Under the pieces are notes generated by a model. It had not been told where the DNA came from and searched no databases. It saw nothing but the letters and a program-made list of their open reading frames with translations. A stretch of DNA of 64,000 bases, from contig NZ_LT635470.1 in NCBI RefSeq assembly GCF_900120295.1, positions 434,001-498,000 of the forward strand, written 5' to 3'. This DNA comes from Blautia sp. Marseille-P3201T (GTDB lineage: Bacteria > Bacillota > Clostridia > Lachnospirales > Lachnospiraceae). This document shows positions 1-8,302 of this stretch, one piece after another. Made by a program: the position numbers and the translations under genes. How positions within the stretch are numbered: the first letter of the stretch is position 1; every line of letters starts with the position of its first letter.

Positions 1-1189
1 GAAAGCGGTACAGGAAAGAGCCATTGGACAGGATGTAATGTCCGGTTTAAATCCGGGACAGATGGTAATCAAAATCGTAAACGAAGAGCTTGTCAAGCTT
101 ATGGGAAGCGAGACAACGGAGATTGCCTTAAAGCCGGGAAATGAAGTGACTGTTCTTATGATGGTGGGACTTCAAGGTGCCGGTAAAACAACGACTACTG
201 CAAAGCTGGCAGGAAAGTTGAAATCCAAAGGCAAAAAGCCTCTTTTAGCAGCCTGTGACGTATATCGTCCTGCGGCGATTAAACAGCTTCAGGTAAATGG
301 TGAAAAACAGGGTGTGGACGTATTTTCCATGGGCGATAAAAACAGTCCTGTGGACATTGCGAAAGCTGCTTATGAACATGCCAAAAATGAGAAGTATAAT
401 GTTTTGATTTTAGATACGGCAGGTCGCCTTCATATTGATGAAGATATGATGGAAGAGCTGGAGAAAATCAAAGAAGCTATTACTGTGGATCAGACTTTGC
501 TGGTAGTAGATGCCATGACAGGTCAGGACGCTGTAAATGTTGCAGAAACCTTTGGCGAAAAAGTAGGCATTGATGGCGTAATACTGACGAAGATGGATGG
601 TGACACCCGAGGCGGTGCTGCTCTTTCTATAAAGGCAATCAGCGGAAAACCGATTTTATATGTTGGTATGGGTGAGAAACTTTCTGATTTGGAACAGTTT
701 TATCCGGAACGTATGGCATCCCGTATTTTAGGTATGGGAGATGTTATGAGTCTGATTGAAAAGGCACAGGCAAATCTGGATGAAGAAAAAGCAAAGGAAA
801 TGGAGCAGAAGTTCCGTAAAAATTCTTTTGGTTTTGATGATTATCTGGAAAGTATGAACCAGATGAAGAACATGGGCGGCTTATCCAGCGTACTGAGTAT
901 GCTGCCAGGTGTAGGTTCTCAGATGAAAGATTTGGAAGGTATGGTTGATGAAAAGGATATGGCTCGCAAAGAGGCAATTATCCTGTCTATGACACCGAGA
1001 GAACGCTCTCATCCGGAAATTTTAAATCCATCAAGAAAATACCGCATTGCAAAAGGTGCCGGTGTGGATGTGTCAGAAGTTAATCGTATGGTAAAGCAGT
1101 TTGAACAGGCTAAGAAAATGATGAAACAGATGCCCGGTTTAATGGGTGGCAAAGGTGGTAAAAGAGGAAAATTCAAACTTCCCTTTTAA
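1..1189 (+). CDS. ffh: Signal recognition particle protein Ffh, 5' end cut by window
   Basis: SRP54 GTPase that binds signal peptides of nascent membrane proteins with SRP RNA and docks to FtsY. The reading frame is open from base 2, and the residues before the first in-window Met (KAVQERAIGQDV) fit the end of the Ffh N domain, so the real start lies upstream. Visible are the P-loop GLQGAGKTTT, DTAGRLHID, the TKMDGD specificity motif and a Met-rich C-terminal M domain (MKNMGG, KKMMKQMPGLMGG) that binds signal peptides and RNA. About 396 residues are present out of a usual 440-450. It lies 42 bases upstream of rpsP, an arrangement common in Firmicutes. Confidence 0.97.
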   Translation, partial: KAVQERAIGQDVMSGLNPGQMVIKIVNEELVKLMGSETTEIALKPGNEVTVLMMVGLQGAGKTTTTAKLAGKLKSKGKKPLLAACDVYRPAAIKQLQVNGEKQGVDVFSMGDKNSPVDIAKAAYEHAKNEKYNVLILDTAGRLHIDEDMMEELEKIKEAITVDQTLLVVDAMTGQDAVNVAETFGEKVGIDGVILTKMDGDTRGGAALSIKAISGKPILYVGMGEKLSDLEQFYPERMASRILGMGDVMSLIEKAQANLDEEKAKEMEQKFRKNSFGFDDYLESMNQMKNMGGLSSVLSMLPGVGSQMKDLEGMVDEKDMARKEAIILSMTPRERSHPEILNPSRKYRIAKGAGVDVSEVNRMVKQFEQAKKMMKQMPGLMGGKGGKRGKFKLPF

Positions 1190-1231
1190 CATATATGAAA
1201 GATAATGAAATAAACCAGGAGGTGAAATGAA

Positions 1232-1477
1232 ATGGCAGTAAAAATCAGATTAAGAAGAATGGGACAGAAAAAGGCTCCTTTTTATAGAATCGTTGTAGCA
1301 GATTCCAAATCTCCAAGAGACGGAAGATTTATCGAAGAAATCGGAACATACGACCCAACTCAGGAACCAAGCGTATATAAAGTAGATGAAGAAGCAGCTA
1401 AAAAATGGCTTGCAAACGGTGCTCAGCCAACAGATGTTGTTGCTAAAATCTTTAAACTGGCTGGTATCGAAAAATAA
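1232..1477 (+). CDS. rpsP: 30S ribosomal protein S16
   Basis: Small-subunit protein S16, 81 residues, the usual length. The N-terminus [14 protein letters not shown] and the segment [18 protein letters not shown] are family signatures. A strong AGGAGGTGA site lies 6 bases before the ATG. It is the first gene of the conserved rpsP-khpA-rimM-trmD-rplS cluster; the next gene follows after 18 bases, so they are surely cotranscribed. Confidence 0.98.
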   Translation: MAVKIRLRRMGQKKAPFYRIVVADSKSPRDGRFIEEIGTYDPTQEPSVYKVDEEAAKKWLANGAQPTDVVAKIFKLAGIEK

Positions 1478-1495
1478 TCTGGGGGGTGTCTTGTA

Positions 1496-1726
1496 ATGAA
1501 AGAATTAGTTGAAGTAATTGCAAAATCTCTCGTAGATTGTCCTGATGAAGTCGTTGTGACGGAAACAGAAGATAATGATGCGATTTTCGTGGAGCTCAAA
1601 GTGGCGGCTTCCGATATGGGTAAAGTAATCGGCCGTCAGGGACGCATTGCAAAAGCAATTCGTACTGTCGTAAAAGCAGCTTCTTCCAAGAGTGACAAGA
1701 AAGTAGTCGTAGATATTTTACAGTAA
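1496..1726 (+). CDS. khpA: KH-domain RNA-binding protein KhpA
   Basis: Single KH-domain protein of 76 residues, the UPF0109 family that pairs with KhpB/Jag in Gram-positive bacteria and affects cell elongation and RNA metabolism. The RNA-binding GxxG loop is seen as KVIGRQGRIAKAIRTVVKAA near residues 43-62. The start follows a GGGGGGTG-type ribosome site. It always sits between rpsP and rimM in clostridia, as here. A terminator-like hairpin follows directly, so the distal genes may be expressed at a lower level. Confidence 0.95.
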   Translation: MKELVEVIAKSLVDCPDEVVVTETEDNDAIFVELKVAASDMGKVIGRQGRIAKAIRTVVKAASSKSDKKVVVDILQ

Positions 1727-1764
1727 GCAAGAGGTGAGCGCTATATGCGCCCCTTTTGCTTTTT
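1727..1764 (+). terminator. Intrinsic terminator or attenuator between khpA and rimM
   Basis: GCAAGAGG (1727-1734) pairs with CCTTTTGC (1752-1759, with one G-U pair) around an inner GCGC stem, and TTTTT follows. It starts directly after the khpA stop codon. It probably reduces readthrough from rpsP-khpA into rimM-trmD. Confidence 0.7.
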
Positions 1765-1786
1765 GTTTTCATAGGAGATATAACTG

Positions 1787-2293
1787 ATGGAAGATTTATT
1801 GCAAGTGGGCGTAATTACCACTACACATGGAATCAGAGGAGAAGTAAAGGTTTTTCCTACCACAGATGATGCACATAGATTTGATTATTTACAAAGTGTA
1901 CTTTTAGATACAGGGAAAGAGCTGTGTGAGCTTGATATAGAGAGAGTAAAATATTTTAAACAGTATGTTATTTTAAAATTTAAAGACGTAGATAACATCA
2001 ATGATATTGAGCCATATAAAGGAAAAAGTCTGTATGTGACAAGAGAGTTTGCAGTGCCTTTAAAAGAAAATGAATATTATATTGCAGATTTAATTGATAT
2101 GGAAGTATATCTGGAAAATGGTGAATATTTTGGAACATTAATGGATGTTATGGAAACAGGAGCCAATGATGTTTATGTGGTTCACATTGAAAGCGGCAAA
2201 GAAGTTTTAATACCGGCAATTAAGGACTGCATTAAAAAGGTTGATGTAGAAAACGGAAAAATGGTCATTCACCTTTTAAAAGGTCTGTGCTAG
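1787..2293 (+). CDS. rimM: Ribosome maturation factor RimM
   Basis: 30S assembly factor that binds S19 during 16S rRNA head maturation. 168 residues, normal length. The N-terminal RimM domain carries [22 protein letters not shown]. The C-terminal PRC-barrel half includes [12 protein letters not shown] and the end motif [14 protein letters not shown]. The start follows a GGAGATA site. Ten bases separate it from trmD, and the rimM-trmD pairing is nearly universal. Confidence 0.97.
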   Translation: MEDLLQVGVITTTHGIRGEVKVFPTTDDAHRFDYLQSVLLDTGKELCELDIERVKYFKQYVILKFKDVDNINDIEPYKGKSLYVTREFAVPLKENEYYIADLIDMEVYLENGEYFGTLMDVMETGANDVYVVHIESGKEVLIPAIKDCIKKVDVENGKMVIHLLKGLC

Positions 2294-2303
2294 GAGGAGA
2301 AAA

Positions 2304-3740
2304 ATGGATTTTCATGTACTTACGCTGTTTCCTGAAATGGTGGAAAATACAGTTCAGACCAGTATTACAGGCAGAGCGGTGAAAAACGGAAAAATATCCC
2401 TTCATACGGTAAATATCAGAGATTTTTCAGATAACAAACATTCTCGTGTAGATGATTATCCGTATGGAGGCGGCGCAGGAATGGTTATACAGGCAGAACC
2501 GGTGTATCAGGCATATCAGTCTGTAAAAAAGCAGACTGTGAAACCTCGATGTATTTATCTTACACCACAGGGTAAAGTTTTTAATCAGACTATGGCAGAA
2601 GAGTTTGCATTGGAAGAGGAACTGGTTTTTCTCTGTGGACATTATGAAGGAATTGATGAAAGAGTTTTAGAGGAAATTGTGACAGATTATGTTTCTATTG
2701 GAGACTATGTACTCACCGGAGGGGAATTGGCCGCCTGCGTTATGATTGATGCAATTTCCAGATTTGTGCCGGGTGTTTTAAACAATGAAGAGTCTTCTCA
2801 GTTTGAGTCTATACAGGATAATTTGTTAGAATATCCTCATTACACCAGACCGGAGAGCTGGAGAGGAAAAGATGTACCAGCTGTATTGTTGACAGGTGAT
2901 CATACGAAAATCGAGGCATGGAGACTGCAGGAGTCTTATAAAAGAACGCAGGAAAGACGCCCTGATTTAAGAGCAAAAAATCGTCCGGTAACAGCAGCTT
3001 ATTTCAGTCCGACAGAGGGGACAAAAAAAGCAGCAGAACTATTGGCAGGTTGTTTGACACAAAATCCGCAATACATTGACCTGACAAGACGCAAGCTTCG
3101 CAGAGAAAAAAGAGAGTTTTCCAGTCAGGAATTGCTCATTGCAGCGGCGCCGGTATATGGAGGACAGCTTCCGTCTTTGGAGGATACGCTGTTTTCAAAT
3201 TTAAAAGGAAATCAAACACCTTGCGTTATCATGGCTGCTTATGGAAACAGACATTATGACGATACCCTCTCTCAGATGAAAAAAATCTTAGAGGAAAGAG
3301 GCTTTGTTTGCATTGGAGCCATTGCGCCGATTATTCCTCATATTTATGCAGATAAATTAGGTGCGGGAAGACCAGATGAAACAGATGAAATGATATTTAA
3401 AAAGTTTGCGGTTTTGGTTAAGAAACGTATAGAAGATGGAGAAAAAACTGGTTTTTCTTCCATTGATGTTCCGGGAAATCCTGTACCGGATAAAAAAGAA
3501 ATGAAACCTGTTCAAAAATATTTTGATAAAGAGAAGTGTACAGGCTGTCAGGTATGCGTGCAAAAATGCCCGGTATATGCAATTTCAAAGGATACGCTGG
3601 AAATTGACGAAAAGAAATGTATTTCCTGTATGCGCTGTGCTGTGCTTTGTAAAAGAGGTGCGAGAACTTACGATGCATCAAAAGTAAAAGCGCATTTAGA
3701 AGAAAAATTTTCAACACCAAGAGAGGTGGAATTTTTCTAA
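2304..3740 (+). CDS. trmD: tRNA (guanine-N1)-methyltransferase TrmD fused to a flavodoxin/2x[4Fe-4S] ferredoxin domain
   Basis: Residues 1-222 are a complete TrmD, the SAM-dependent knot methyltransferase that makes m1G37 in tRNA: YPYGGGAGM, LCGHYEGIDER (111-120) and YVSIGDYVLTGGELA are intact, and it ends in the usual RTQERRPDL. The frame then runs on without a stop. Residues 228-385 look like a flavodoxin-type FMN fold (AAYFSPTEGTKKAAELL, then APVYGGQLP and AAYGNRHYDD), followed by two [4Fe-4S] motifs, C412/C415/C418/C422 and C439/C442/C445/C449. This second half resembles the stand-alone EFR1-type flavodoxin-ferredoxin proteins of clostridia. TrmD alone is normally about 240 residues. The methyltransferase call is certain; the role of the redox half is unknown. 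Confidence 0.93.
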   Translation: MDFHVLTLFPEMVENTVQTSITGRAVKNGKISLHTVNIRDFSDNKHSRVDDYPYGGGAGMVIQAEPVYQAYQSVKKQTVKPRCIYLTPQGKVFNQTMAEEFALEEELVFLCGHYEGIDERVLEEIVTDYVSIGDYVLTGGELAACVMIDAISRFVPGVLNNEESSQFESIQDNLLEYPHYTRPESWRGKDVPAVLLTGDHTKIEAWRLQESYKRTQERRPDLRAKNRPVTAAYFSPTEGTKKAAELLAGCLTQNPQYIDLTRRKLRREKREFSSQELLIAAAPVYGGQLPSLEDTLFSNLKGNQTPCVIMAAYGNRHYDDTLSQMKKILEERGFVCIGAIAPIIPHIYADKLGAGRPDETDEMIFKKFAVLVKKRIEDGEKTGFSSIDVPGNPVPDKKEMKPVQKYFDKEKCTGCQVCVQKCPVYAISKDTLEIDEKKCISCMRCAVLCKRGARTYDASKVKAHLEEKFSTPREVEFF

Positions 3741-3766
3741 TCTCTTTAAAAATCAAGGGAAAATAC

Positions 3767-3795
3767 TTGACAAGGATATGTGTGCATAGTATAAT
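3767..3795 (+). promoter_or_regulatory. Sigma-A promoter of rplS
   Basis: TTGACA (3767-3772), a 17-base spacer and TATAAT (3790-3795) match the consensus exactly. It gives rplS its own transcript in addition to operon readthrough. Confidence 0.9.
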
Positions 3796-3802
3796 TACCC
3801 AT

Positions 3803-3870
3803 GTTGTAAAAAGAGATGGTCCTCTGTTGCTGATTGCATTAAGAACGTCCGAATTTAAAGGAGAAAAATC
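3803..3870 (+). promoter_or_regulatory. Untranslated leader of rplS, possible L19 leader
   Basis: About 68 transcribed bases separate the expected start site from the rplS ATG and include a GGAG-type ribosome site. An autoregulatory L19 leader is known in low-GC Gram-positive bacteria in this position. I cannot fold this one well enough to confirm it; the call rests on position. Confidence 0.35.
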
Positions 3871-4218
3871 ATGAACGAAATTATTAAAAACATTGAAGCT
3901 GCTCAGATGAAAGCAGAAGCACCAGAATTCAACGTAGGAGATACTGTAAGAGTTCACGGAAAAATCAAAGAAGGTAACCGTGAAAGAATTCAGATTTTCG
4001 AAGGTGTTGTATTAAAGAAACAGGGTGGAAGCAACCGTGAAACATTCACAGTTAGAAAAAATTCTAACGGAATTGGTGTTGAAAAAACATGGCCATTACA
4101 CTCCCCTAACGTAGAAAAAGTAGAAGTTATCAGACGTGGTAAAGTAAGACGTGCAAAACTGAACTACTTAAGACAGCGTGTAGGTAAAGCAGCGAAAGTA
4201 AAAGAGTTAGTAAAATAA
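3871..4218 (+). CDS. rplS: 50S ribosomal protein L19
   Basis: Large-subunit protein at the 30S/50S interface, 115 residues, normal length. [20 protein letters not shown] and the tail [25 protein letters not shown] are diagnostic. The start follows AAAGGAG. It has its own consensus promoter and ends before a strong terminator, so it closes the ribosomal operon. Confidence 0.98.
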   Translation: MNEIIKNIEAAQMKAEAPEFNVGDTVRVHGKIKEGNRERIQIFEGVVLKKQGGSNRETFTVRKNSNGIGVEKTWPLHSPNVEKVEVIRRGKVRRAKLNYLRQRVGKAAKVKELVK

Positions 4219-4231
4219 TAACGTAAACATG

Positions 4232-4268
4232 ACAGGGACACATACTTTGGTATATGTCCCTGTTTCTT
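4232..4268 (+). terminator. Intrinsic terminator after rplS
   Basis: ACAGGGACA-CATA (from 4232) pairs with TATA-TGTCCCTGT (to 4263), followed by TTTCTT. Confidence 0.85.
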
Positions 4269-4295
4269 CAATACGAATAATTCAGGTGAAACAGA

Positions 4296-4895
4296 ATGAA
4301 AAAAAAGAGAAGCAAAAAGAAGAGAGAACAGCAAAGAGAAATGGCACTGGAATTCATTAAAAGCAAAAGAGGGAGAATTGTCTTTGGCTGGATATTTCAG
4401 GTAGCGGTAGTATTGGCTGTTGCTGCAGTGGTGTCTATTTTCTTTTTTCAGAGTATTCGCATGCAGGAAAGCAGCATGGAACCTACTTTGCAGACAGGCG
4501 AAACCTTTTTTATAAATAAGCTGGCATATAAACTGACAGGTCCGAAGAGGGGCGATATGATTGCCTTTACAAAAGACGGAAAAGATCATGCTGCTATTCA
4601 TATTAAGAGAGTTATCGGACTTCCGGGAGAAACCATTCAAATTCAGGATGGCGAAGTTTATATTGACGGTGAGAAATATAAGGAAAAAATAGAAGTCGAT
4701 AAGATGACGAACCCCGGCCTGGCAGATCAGGGGGTTACTTTGAAAAGTGATGAATATTTTGTATTAGGTGATAATCGGAATAACAGTGAAGACAGTCGTT
4801 TTGCAGAAGTGAAAAAGGTAAAAAAGAAATACATCGAAGGTAAACTGTGGTTTCGAATTGCACCGTTTGGTAAAATTGGATTTGTAAAACATTAG
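4296..4895 (+). CDS. lepB: Signal peptidase I
   Basis: Membrane serine protease that removes signal peptides on the outer face of the membrane; 199 residues. A highly basic N-terminus (residues 1-28) precedes one membrane helix (about 30-51). Box B has the catalytic serine in ESSMEPTL (Ser60), box D the catalytic lysine in IHIKRVIGLPGE (Lys104), and box E reads YFVLGDNRNNSEDSR. It starts after the rplS terminator and sits 17 bases before rbgA. An rplS-lepB-rbgA-rnhB order is common in clostridia. Confidence 0.96.
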   Translation: MKKKRSKKKREQQREMALEFIKSKRGRIVFGWIFQVAVVLAVAAVVSIFFFQSIRMQESSMEPTLQTGETFFINKLAYKLTGPKRGDMIAFTKDGKDHAAIHIKRVIGLPGETIQIQDGEVYIDGEKYKEKIEVDKMTNPGLADQGVTLKSDEYFVLGDNRNNSEDSRFAEVKKVKKKYIEGKLWFRIAPFGKIGFVKH

Positions 4896-4912
4896 ACAAA
4901 AGGAGAAGAAGC

Positions 4913-5758
4913 ATGAATTATCAATGGTACCCAGGACACATGACAAAAGCAAAACGTATGATGCAGGAGAATATTAAACTCATTGACCTGATTATTGAGG
5001 TGGTGGATGCGCGAATTCCTTTTTCCAGTCGAAATCCTGATATAGATGAGCTTGGGAAAAATAAAGCAAGGCTTATTTTGCTGAATAAATCAGATTTGGC
5101 AGATGAACGCGAAAATGAGAAATGGGCAGAATATTTCAAAAGAAAAGGTTATTATGCAGTAAAATTAAATGCAAAAAGCGGGGCAGGGATAAAAGGTGTT
5201 CTTCCTGTTGTTATGGAGTCCTGTAAGGAAAAACTTGAACGGGACAGAAAAAGAGGAATTATCAATAGACCAATCAGGGCTATGGTAGTGGGGATTCCCA
5301 ATGTGGGAAAATCTACTTTTATCAACGCTTTTGCGGGAAAAGCCTGTACAAAAACAGGAAATAAACCGGGTGTGACAAAAGGAAAACAGTGGATACGTAT
5401 TAATAAAAATGTAGAACTTCTTGATACACCGGGGATTTTGTGGCCTAAATTTGAAGACCAGAGTGTAGGAGCAAAACTTGCTATGGTGGGTTCTATTAAA
5501 GATGAAATTTTAAACTTAGAAGAGTTAGCTTTGGAACTGCTAAAATATCTTCATGAATGTTATGATGGGATTTTAGCAAAGCGCTATGATATTGAGGAAA
5601 GTGAAAACACTCTTTCTATGTTGGAACAGATTGCAGAAAACAGAAAATGTATCCAAAGAGGAAATGAACTGGATTATCTGAAAGCGGCAAATATTCTGCT
5701 GGAAGAATTCAGAAATGGGAAAATCGGAAAAATTACTTTGGAAAAGCCGGAGGCTTAA
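4913..5758 (+). CDS. rbgA: Ribosome biogenesis GTPase RbgA (YlqF)
   Basis: Circularly permuted GTPase needed for late 50S assembly; 281 residues, normal length. The permuted motif order is visible: LNKSD (G4) comes first, then the P-loop GIPNVGKSTFIN (G1), PGVTKG (G2) and LDTPGILWPK (G3). The N-terminal WYPGHMTKAKRMM is a family signature. The start follows AAAGGAG. One base separates its stop from rnhB, indicating tight coupling. Confidence 0.96.
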   Translation: MNYQWYPGHMTKAKRMMQENIKLIDLIIEVVDARIPFSSRNPDIDELGKNKARLILLNKSDLADERENEKWAEYFKRKGYYAVKLNAKSGAGIKGVLPVVMESCKEKLERDRKRGIINRPIRAMVVGIPNVGKSTFINAFAGKACTKTGNKPGVTKGKQWIRINKNVELLDTPGILWPKFEDQSVGAKLAMVGSIKDEILNLEELALELLKYLHECYDGILAKRYDIEESENTLSMLEQIAENRKCIQRGNELDYLKAANILLEEFRNGKIGKITLEKPEA

Positions 5759-5759
5759 A

Positions 5760-6530
5760 ATGGAGAGTATTCAGGAAATAAAAGAAAAATTTAAGAATAC
5801 ATCGCTACAGGAATTGCCTGCTCTGTGTGAAATTTATGGGGCAGATGAACGAAAAGGCGTACAGAAGCTTGTAGAACAGGGACAGAAGCGTGTATTAGCT
5901 TTAGAAAAGGAAAAAGAACGTTTAAAGCAGATGCGGGAATTTGAGCATAAATATGAACATTTAGGCTATATTTGCGGAATTGATGAAGTGGGACGAGGTC
6001 CTTTTGCCGGTCCGGTTGTGGCAGGAGCTGTAATTTTGCCGCCTGACTGTGAAATTCTGTATGTGAATGACTCAAAACAGCTTTCTGAAAAAATGAGAGA
6101 ACAGCTCTATGATGAAATTATGGAGAAGGCGGTTTCTGTGGCAGTTGGATATGCAAGCCCACAGAGAATTGATGAGATTAATATTTTACAGGCAACTTAT
6201 GAAGCAATGAGAGAAGCGGTTTCAAAGCTTGAGGTAACTCCTCAGATTTTATTAAATGATGCAGTGACAATCCCACAAATTACCATACCGCAGGTTCCGA
6301 TTATTAAGGGAGATGCCAAAAGCATTTCCATAGCAGCGGCAAGTATTGTGGCAAAGGTTACCAGAGATCGTCTGATGCGGGAGTATGATAGAATTATGCC
6401 GGAATATGGGTTTGCATCCAATAAAGGATATGGTTCGAAAGAACATATTGAAGCCATCAAGAAGTATGGTCCGACGCCCATACACAGAAGGAGTTTTATT
6501 CATAATGTGACAGGGAAAAGTTATGAATGA
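5760..6530 (+). CDS. rnhB: Ribonuclease HII
   Basis: Cleaves the RNA strand of RNA-DNA hybrids and nicks at single ribonucleotides in DNA. I place the start at ATG 5760 (MESIQEIKEK), 6 bases after GGAGG at 5749-5753; an in-frame ATG at 5715 lies inside rbgA and lacks a site. This gives 256 residues, the usual length in Firmicutes with an N-terminal extension. The catalytic motif GIDEVGRGPFAGPVVAGAV has D75 and E76; later NDSKQLSEKMRE and the YGFASNKGYGSKEH segment are typical. It overlaps yraN by 8 bases. Confidence 0.95.
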   Translation: MESIQEIKEKFKNTSLQELPALCEIYGADERKGVQKLVEQGQKRVLALEKEKERLKQMREFEHKYEHLGYICGIDEVGRGPFAGPVVAGAVILPPDCEILYVNDSKQLSEKMREQLYDEIMEKAVSVAVGYASPQRIDEINILQATYEAMREAVSKLEVTPQILLNDAVTIPQITIPQVPIIKGDAKSISIAAASIVAKVTRDRLMREYDRIMPEYGFASNKGYGSKEHIEAIKKYGPTPIHRRSFIHNVTGKSYE

Positions 6531-6870
6531 AATTGGCAGAAGATATGAAGCAAAGGCTGCTGAATTCCTGGAAAAACAAGGATATTCCATATTGGAACGA
6601 AATTTTCAGTGCAGACAAGGAGAAATTGATTTAATCGGAAAAGAGGGAGAATATCTGTGTTTTATTGAGGTGAAATACAGAGGCAGTTCAAGCTATGGAA
6701 CTCCATTGGAAGCAGTGACAAAAGCAAAGCAGAGAAAAATTTCCAGAACGGCATTGTATTATCTTATGAAGGAAGGTTATCCGGAGGACACGCCTTGCCG
6801 TTTTGATGTAGTGGGAATGGTTGCTGATAAGGCAGAACTTGTTCGAAATGCTTTTGAATATCAAAGATAA
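6523..6870 (+). CDS. yraN: YraN family (UPF0102) putative endonuclease
   Basis: 115-residue protein of the UPF0102 family with an archaeal Holliday-junction resolvase-like fold. The motif GEIDLI...FIEVKYR gives the restriction-nuclease-like E-D-ExK set. N-terminal GRRYEAKAAEFLEKQGYSIL is typical. It overlaps rnhB by 8 bases, and the rnhB-yraN pair is widespread. Its biological role remains unsettled, though a DNA repair or competence function is commonly inferred. Confidence 0.9.
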   Translation: MNEIGRRYEAKAAEFLEKQGYSILERNFQCRQGEIDLIGKEGEYLCFIEVKYRGSSSYGTPLEAVTKAKQRKISRTALYYLMKEGYPEDTPCRFDVVGMVADKAELVRNAFEYQR

Positions 6871-6902
6871 ATGAAAAAAATCAATAGAATAATTGCATAA
6901 AT

Positions 6903-6987
6903 TTGACAGAAAATCTTAGGTACTATTACATAAATGTTACGAAAAGATGAAAAAAGACTATTCTTCCTGTGAAGTTTGTGTTATAAT
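6903..6987 (+). promoter_or_regulatory. Promoter region of the 3D-domain protein gene
   Basis: The 147-base gap after yraN holds a consensus TTGACA at 6903 but only weak -10 partners near 6926, and a perfect TATAAT at 6982-6987 without a good -35. One or both probably drive the next gene. I see no terminator here. Confidence 0.45.
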
Positions 6988-7017
6988 CGGTTTTGGTTAT
7001 GAAAAGGAGCTTTGATT

Positions 7018-8241
7018 ATGAGGAAAAAAACAAGTACAGGCCTGATTTTGGGGTTTTTATCAGCAAGTCTGATTATCACTCCTTGTTACGCTGCAACAAC
7101 ACAGAGTAAGATTTCTGCAGAGCAGGGTAAACAAAAGGAAAATGAGAAACAGTTAAATGATGCTCAGGGAAGAATCAAAAGTCTGGAATCCAAGAAAAAC
7201 GATTTGGAAGGGTACTTGACAGAACTGAATAACCAGCTTAGCGAATTGGGAGAAAACCTTCAGGATATTCAGAGTCAGTCAGATGCAAAACAGGAAGAAC
7301 TGGCGGAGCTTGAAACCCAGCTGGGGGAAGCGCAAAAGAAAGAGGAAGAACAGTATTCCAAGATGAAACTTCGTATTCAATATATGTACGAAAATTCAAA
7401 TAGTTCTTATATGACGTTGTTTTTGGAAGCGAAAGATCTTTCGGAATTTTTGAGTCAGGCAGAAAATATGTCACAGATGACTAAGTATGACAGAAAGATG
7501 CTGGAAGAATATAAGAAGACAACAGAGGAAATTAAGGAAAAAGAAGAAAGTATAAAAAAAGAGCAGGAGAAGCTTAATAAACTTCATCAGGAAAGCTTGG
7601 ACAAGCAGGATGAAATTTCAACAGTAATGAAAAGTACACGTGCTCAGATGGAAGAATATGAAACACAGATTTCAAATGAGCAAAATACAACGAAAACATT
7701 ACTGAATAAAATCAATGCGCAGAGTGATAAAATTAACAGCTTAATTAAACAGGAAAAAGATGAAGAAGCGGCACAGTCCCAGAATTCATCTTCTCAAAGT
7801 CAAAAACCAAGCAATACAACACCGGAAAATACAACAAAACCAGATAACAAAACTGAGCCGGAAGAAAGTAAACCACAAGAACCAGAGTTAGAAGAGGATA
7901 GTGACAATAATTCTCAGAACTCTCAGGAAAATCAGGAAAATGACAATCAGAATTCTTCAGGTGAGAAATATTTAGGAAAGTTTAAGATTACAGCTTATTG
8001 TAATGGGTCTTGCTGTGGCGGGCATTCCAGTGGTTTAACTGCCAGTGGAACAACTCCGGTACAGGGAAGGACTGTTGCCATGGGTGGAGTACCATTTGGT
8101 ACAAAACTTAGAATTAATGGTACAGTCTATACTGTAGAGGACAGAGGCGTACCTTATGGACACGTGGATGTTTATTTTGAGAAGCATGAAGATGCACATG
8201 CGTTTGGAAAAATGTATGCGGACGTATATCAGGTGAATTAA
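7018..8241 (+). CDS. Secreted coiled-coil protein with C-terminal 3D (RlpA/MltA-like) domain
   Basis: Exported cell-wall protein of 407 residues. The start is ATG 7018, 8 bases after AAGGAG; a TTG at 7012 is too close to that site. A signal peptide (RKKTSTGLILGFLSASLIIT, cleavage near CYA-A) precedes a long coiled coil (about 35-250) rich in K, E and Q. Next come a low-complexity Ser/Asn/Pro/Glu linker (about 255-315) and a 3D barrel domain with TAYCNG, GLTASGTTP, VPFGTKLRI and VEDRG...HVDVYFEKHEDA. The architecture resembles PcsB/Rpf-type hydrolases. The first of the three canonical aspartates (usually AVDP) reads AMGG here, as in one subfamily. Likely involved in peptidoglycan remodelling; the enzymatic activity is not proven. 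Confidence 0.85.
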   Translation: MRKKTSTGLILGFLSASLIITPCYAATTQSKISAEQGKQKENEKQLNDAQGRIKSLESKKNDLEGYLTELNNQLSELGENLQDIQSQSDAKQEELAELETQLGEAQKKEEEQYSKMKLRIQYMYENSNSSYMTLFLEAKDLSEFLSQAENMSQMTKYDRKMLEEYKKTTEEIKEKEESIKKEQEKLNKLHQESLDKQDEISTVMKSTRAQMEEYETQISNEQNTTKTLLNKINAQSDKINSLIKQEKDEEAAQSQNSSSQSQKPSNTTPENTTKPDNKTEPEESKPQEPELEEDSDNNSQNSQENQENDNQNSSGEKYLGKFKITAYCNGSCCGGHSSGLTASGTTPVQGRTVAMGGVPFGTKLRINGTVYTVEDRGVPYGHVDVYFEKHEDAHAFGKMYADVYQVN

Positions 8242-8253
8242 AGATTACATATA

Positions 8254-8286
8254 AAAAACAGATGGTCACATGGCCATCTGTTTTTC
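8254..8286. terminator. Bidirectional terminator between the convergent 3D-domain gene and prs
   Basis: AAAAACAGATGG pairs with CCATCTGTTTTT around an 8-base loop. A run of A on one side and T on the other lets it serve both convergent genes. Confidence 0.85.
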
Positions 8287-8302
8287 AATCTCTGATAAGC
8301 TT

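Noticed and set aside
3418-3957. 179-residue minus-strand open frame
   Set aside because: It lies antisense across the end of trmD, the rplS promoter and rplS. It has no ribosome site, and its composition is that of a complement shadow.
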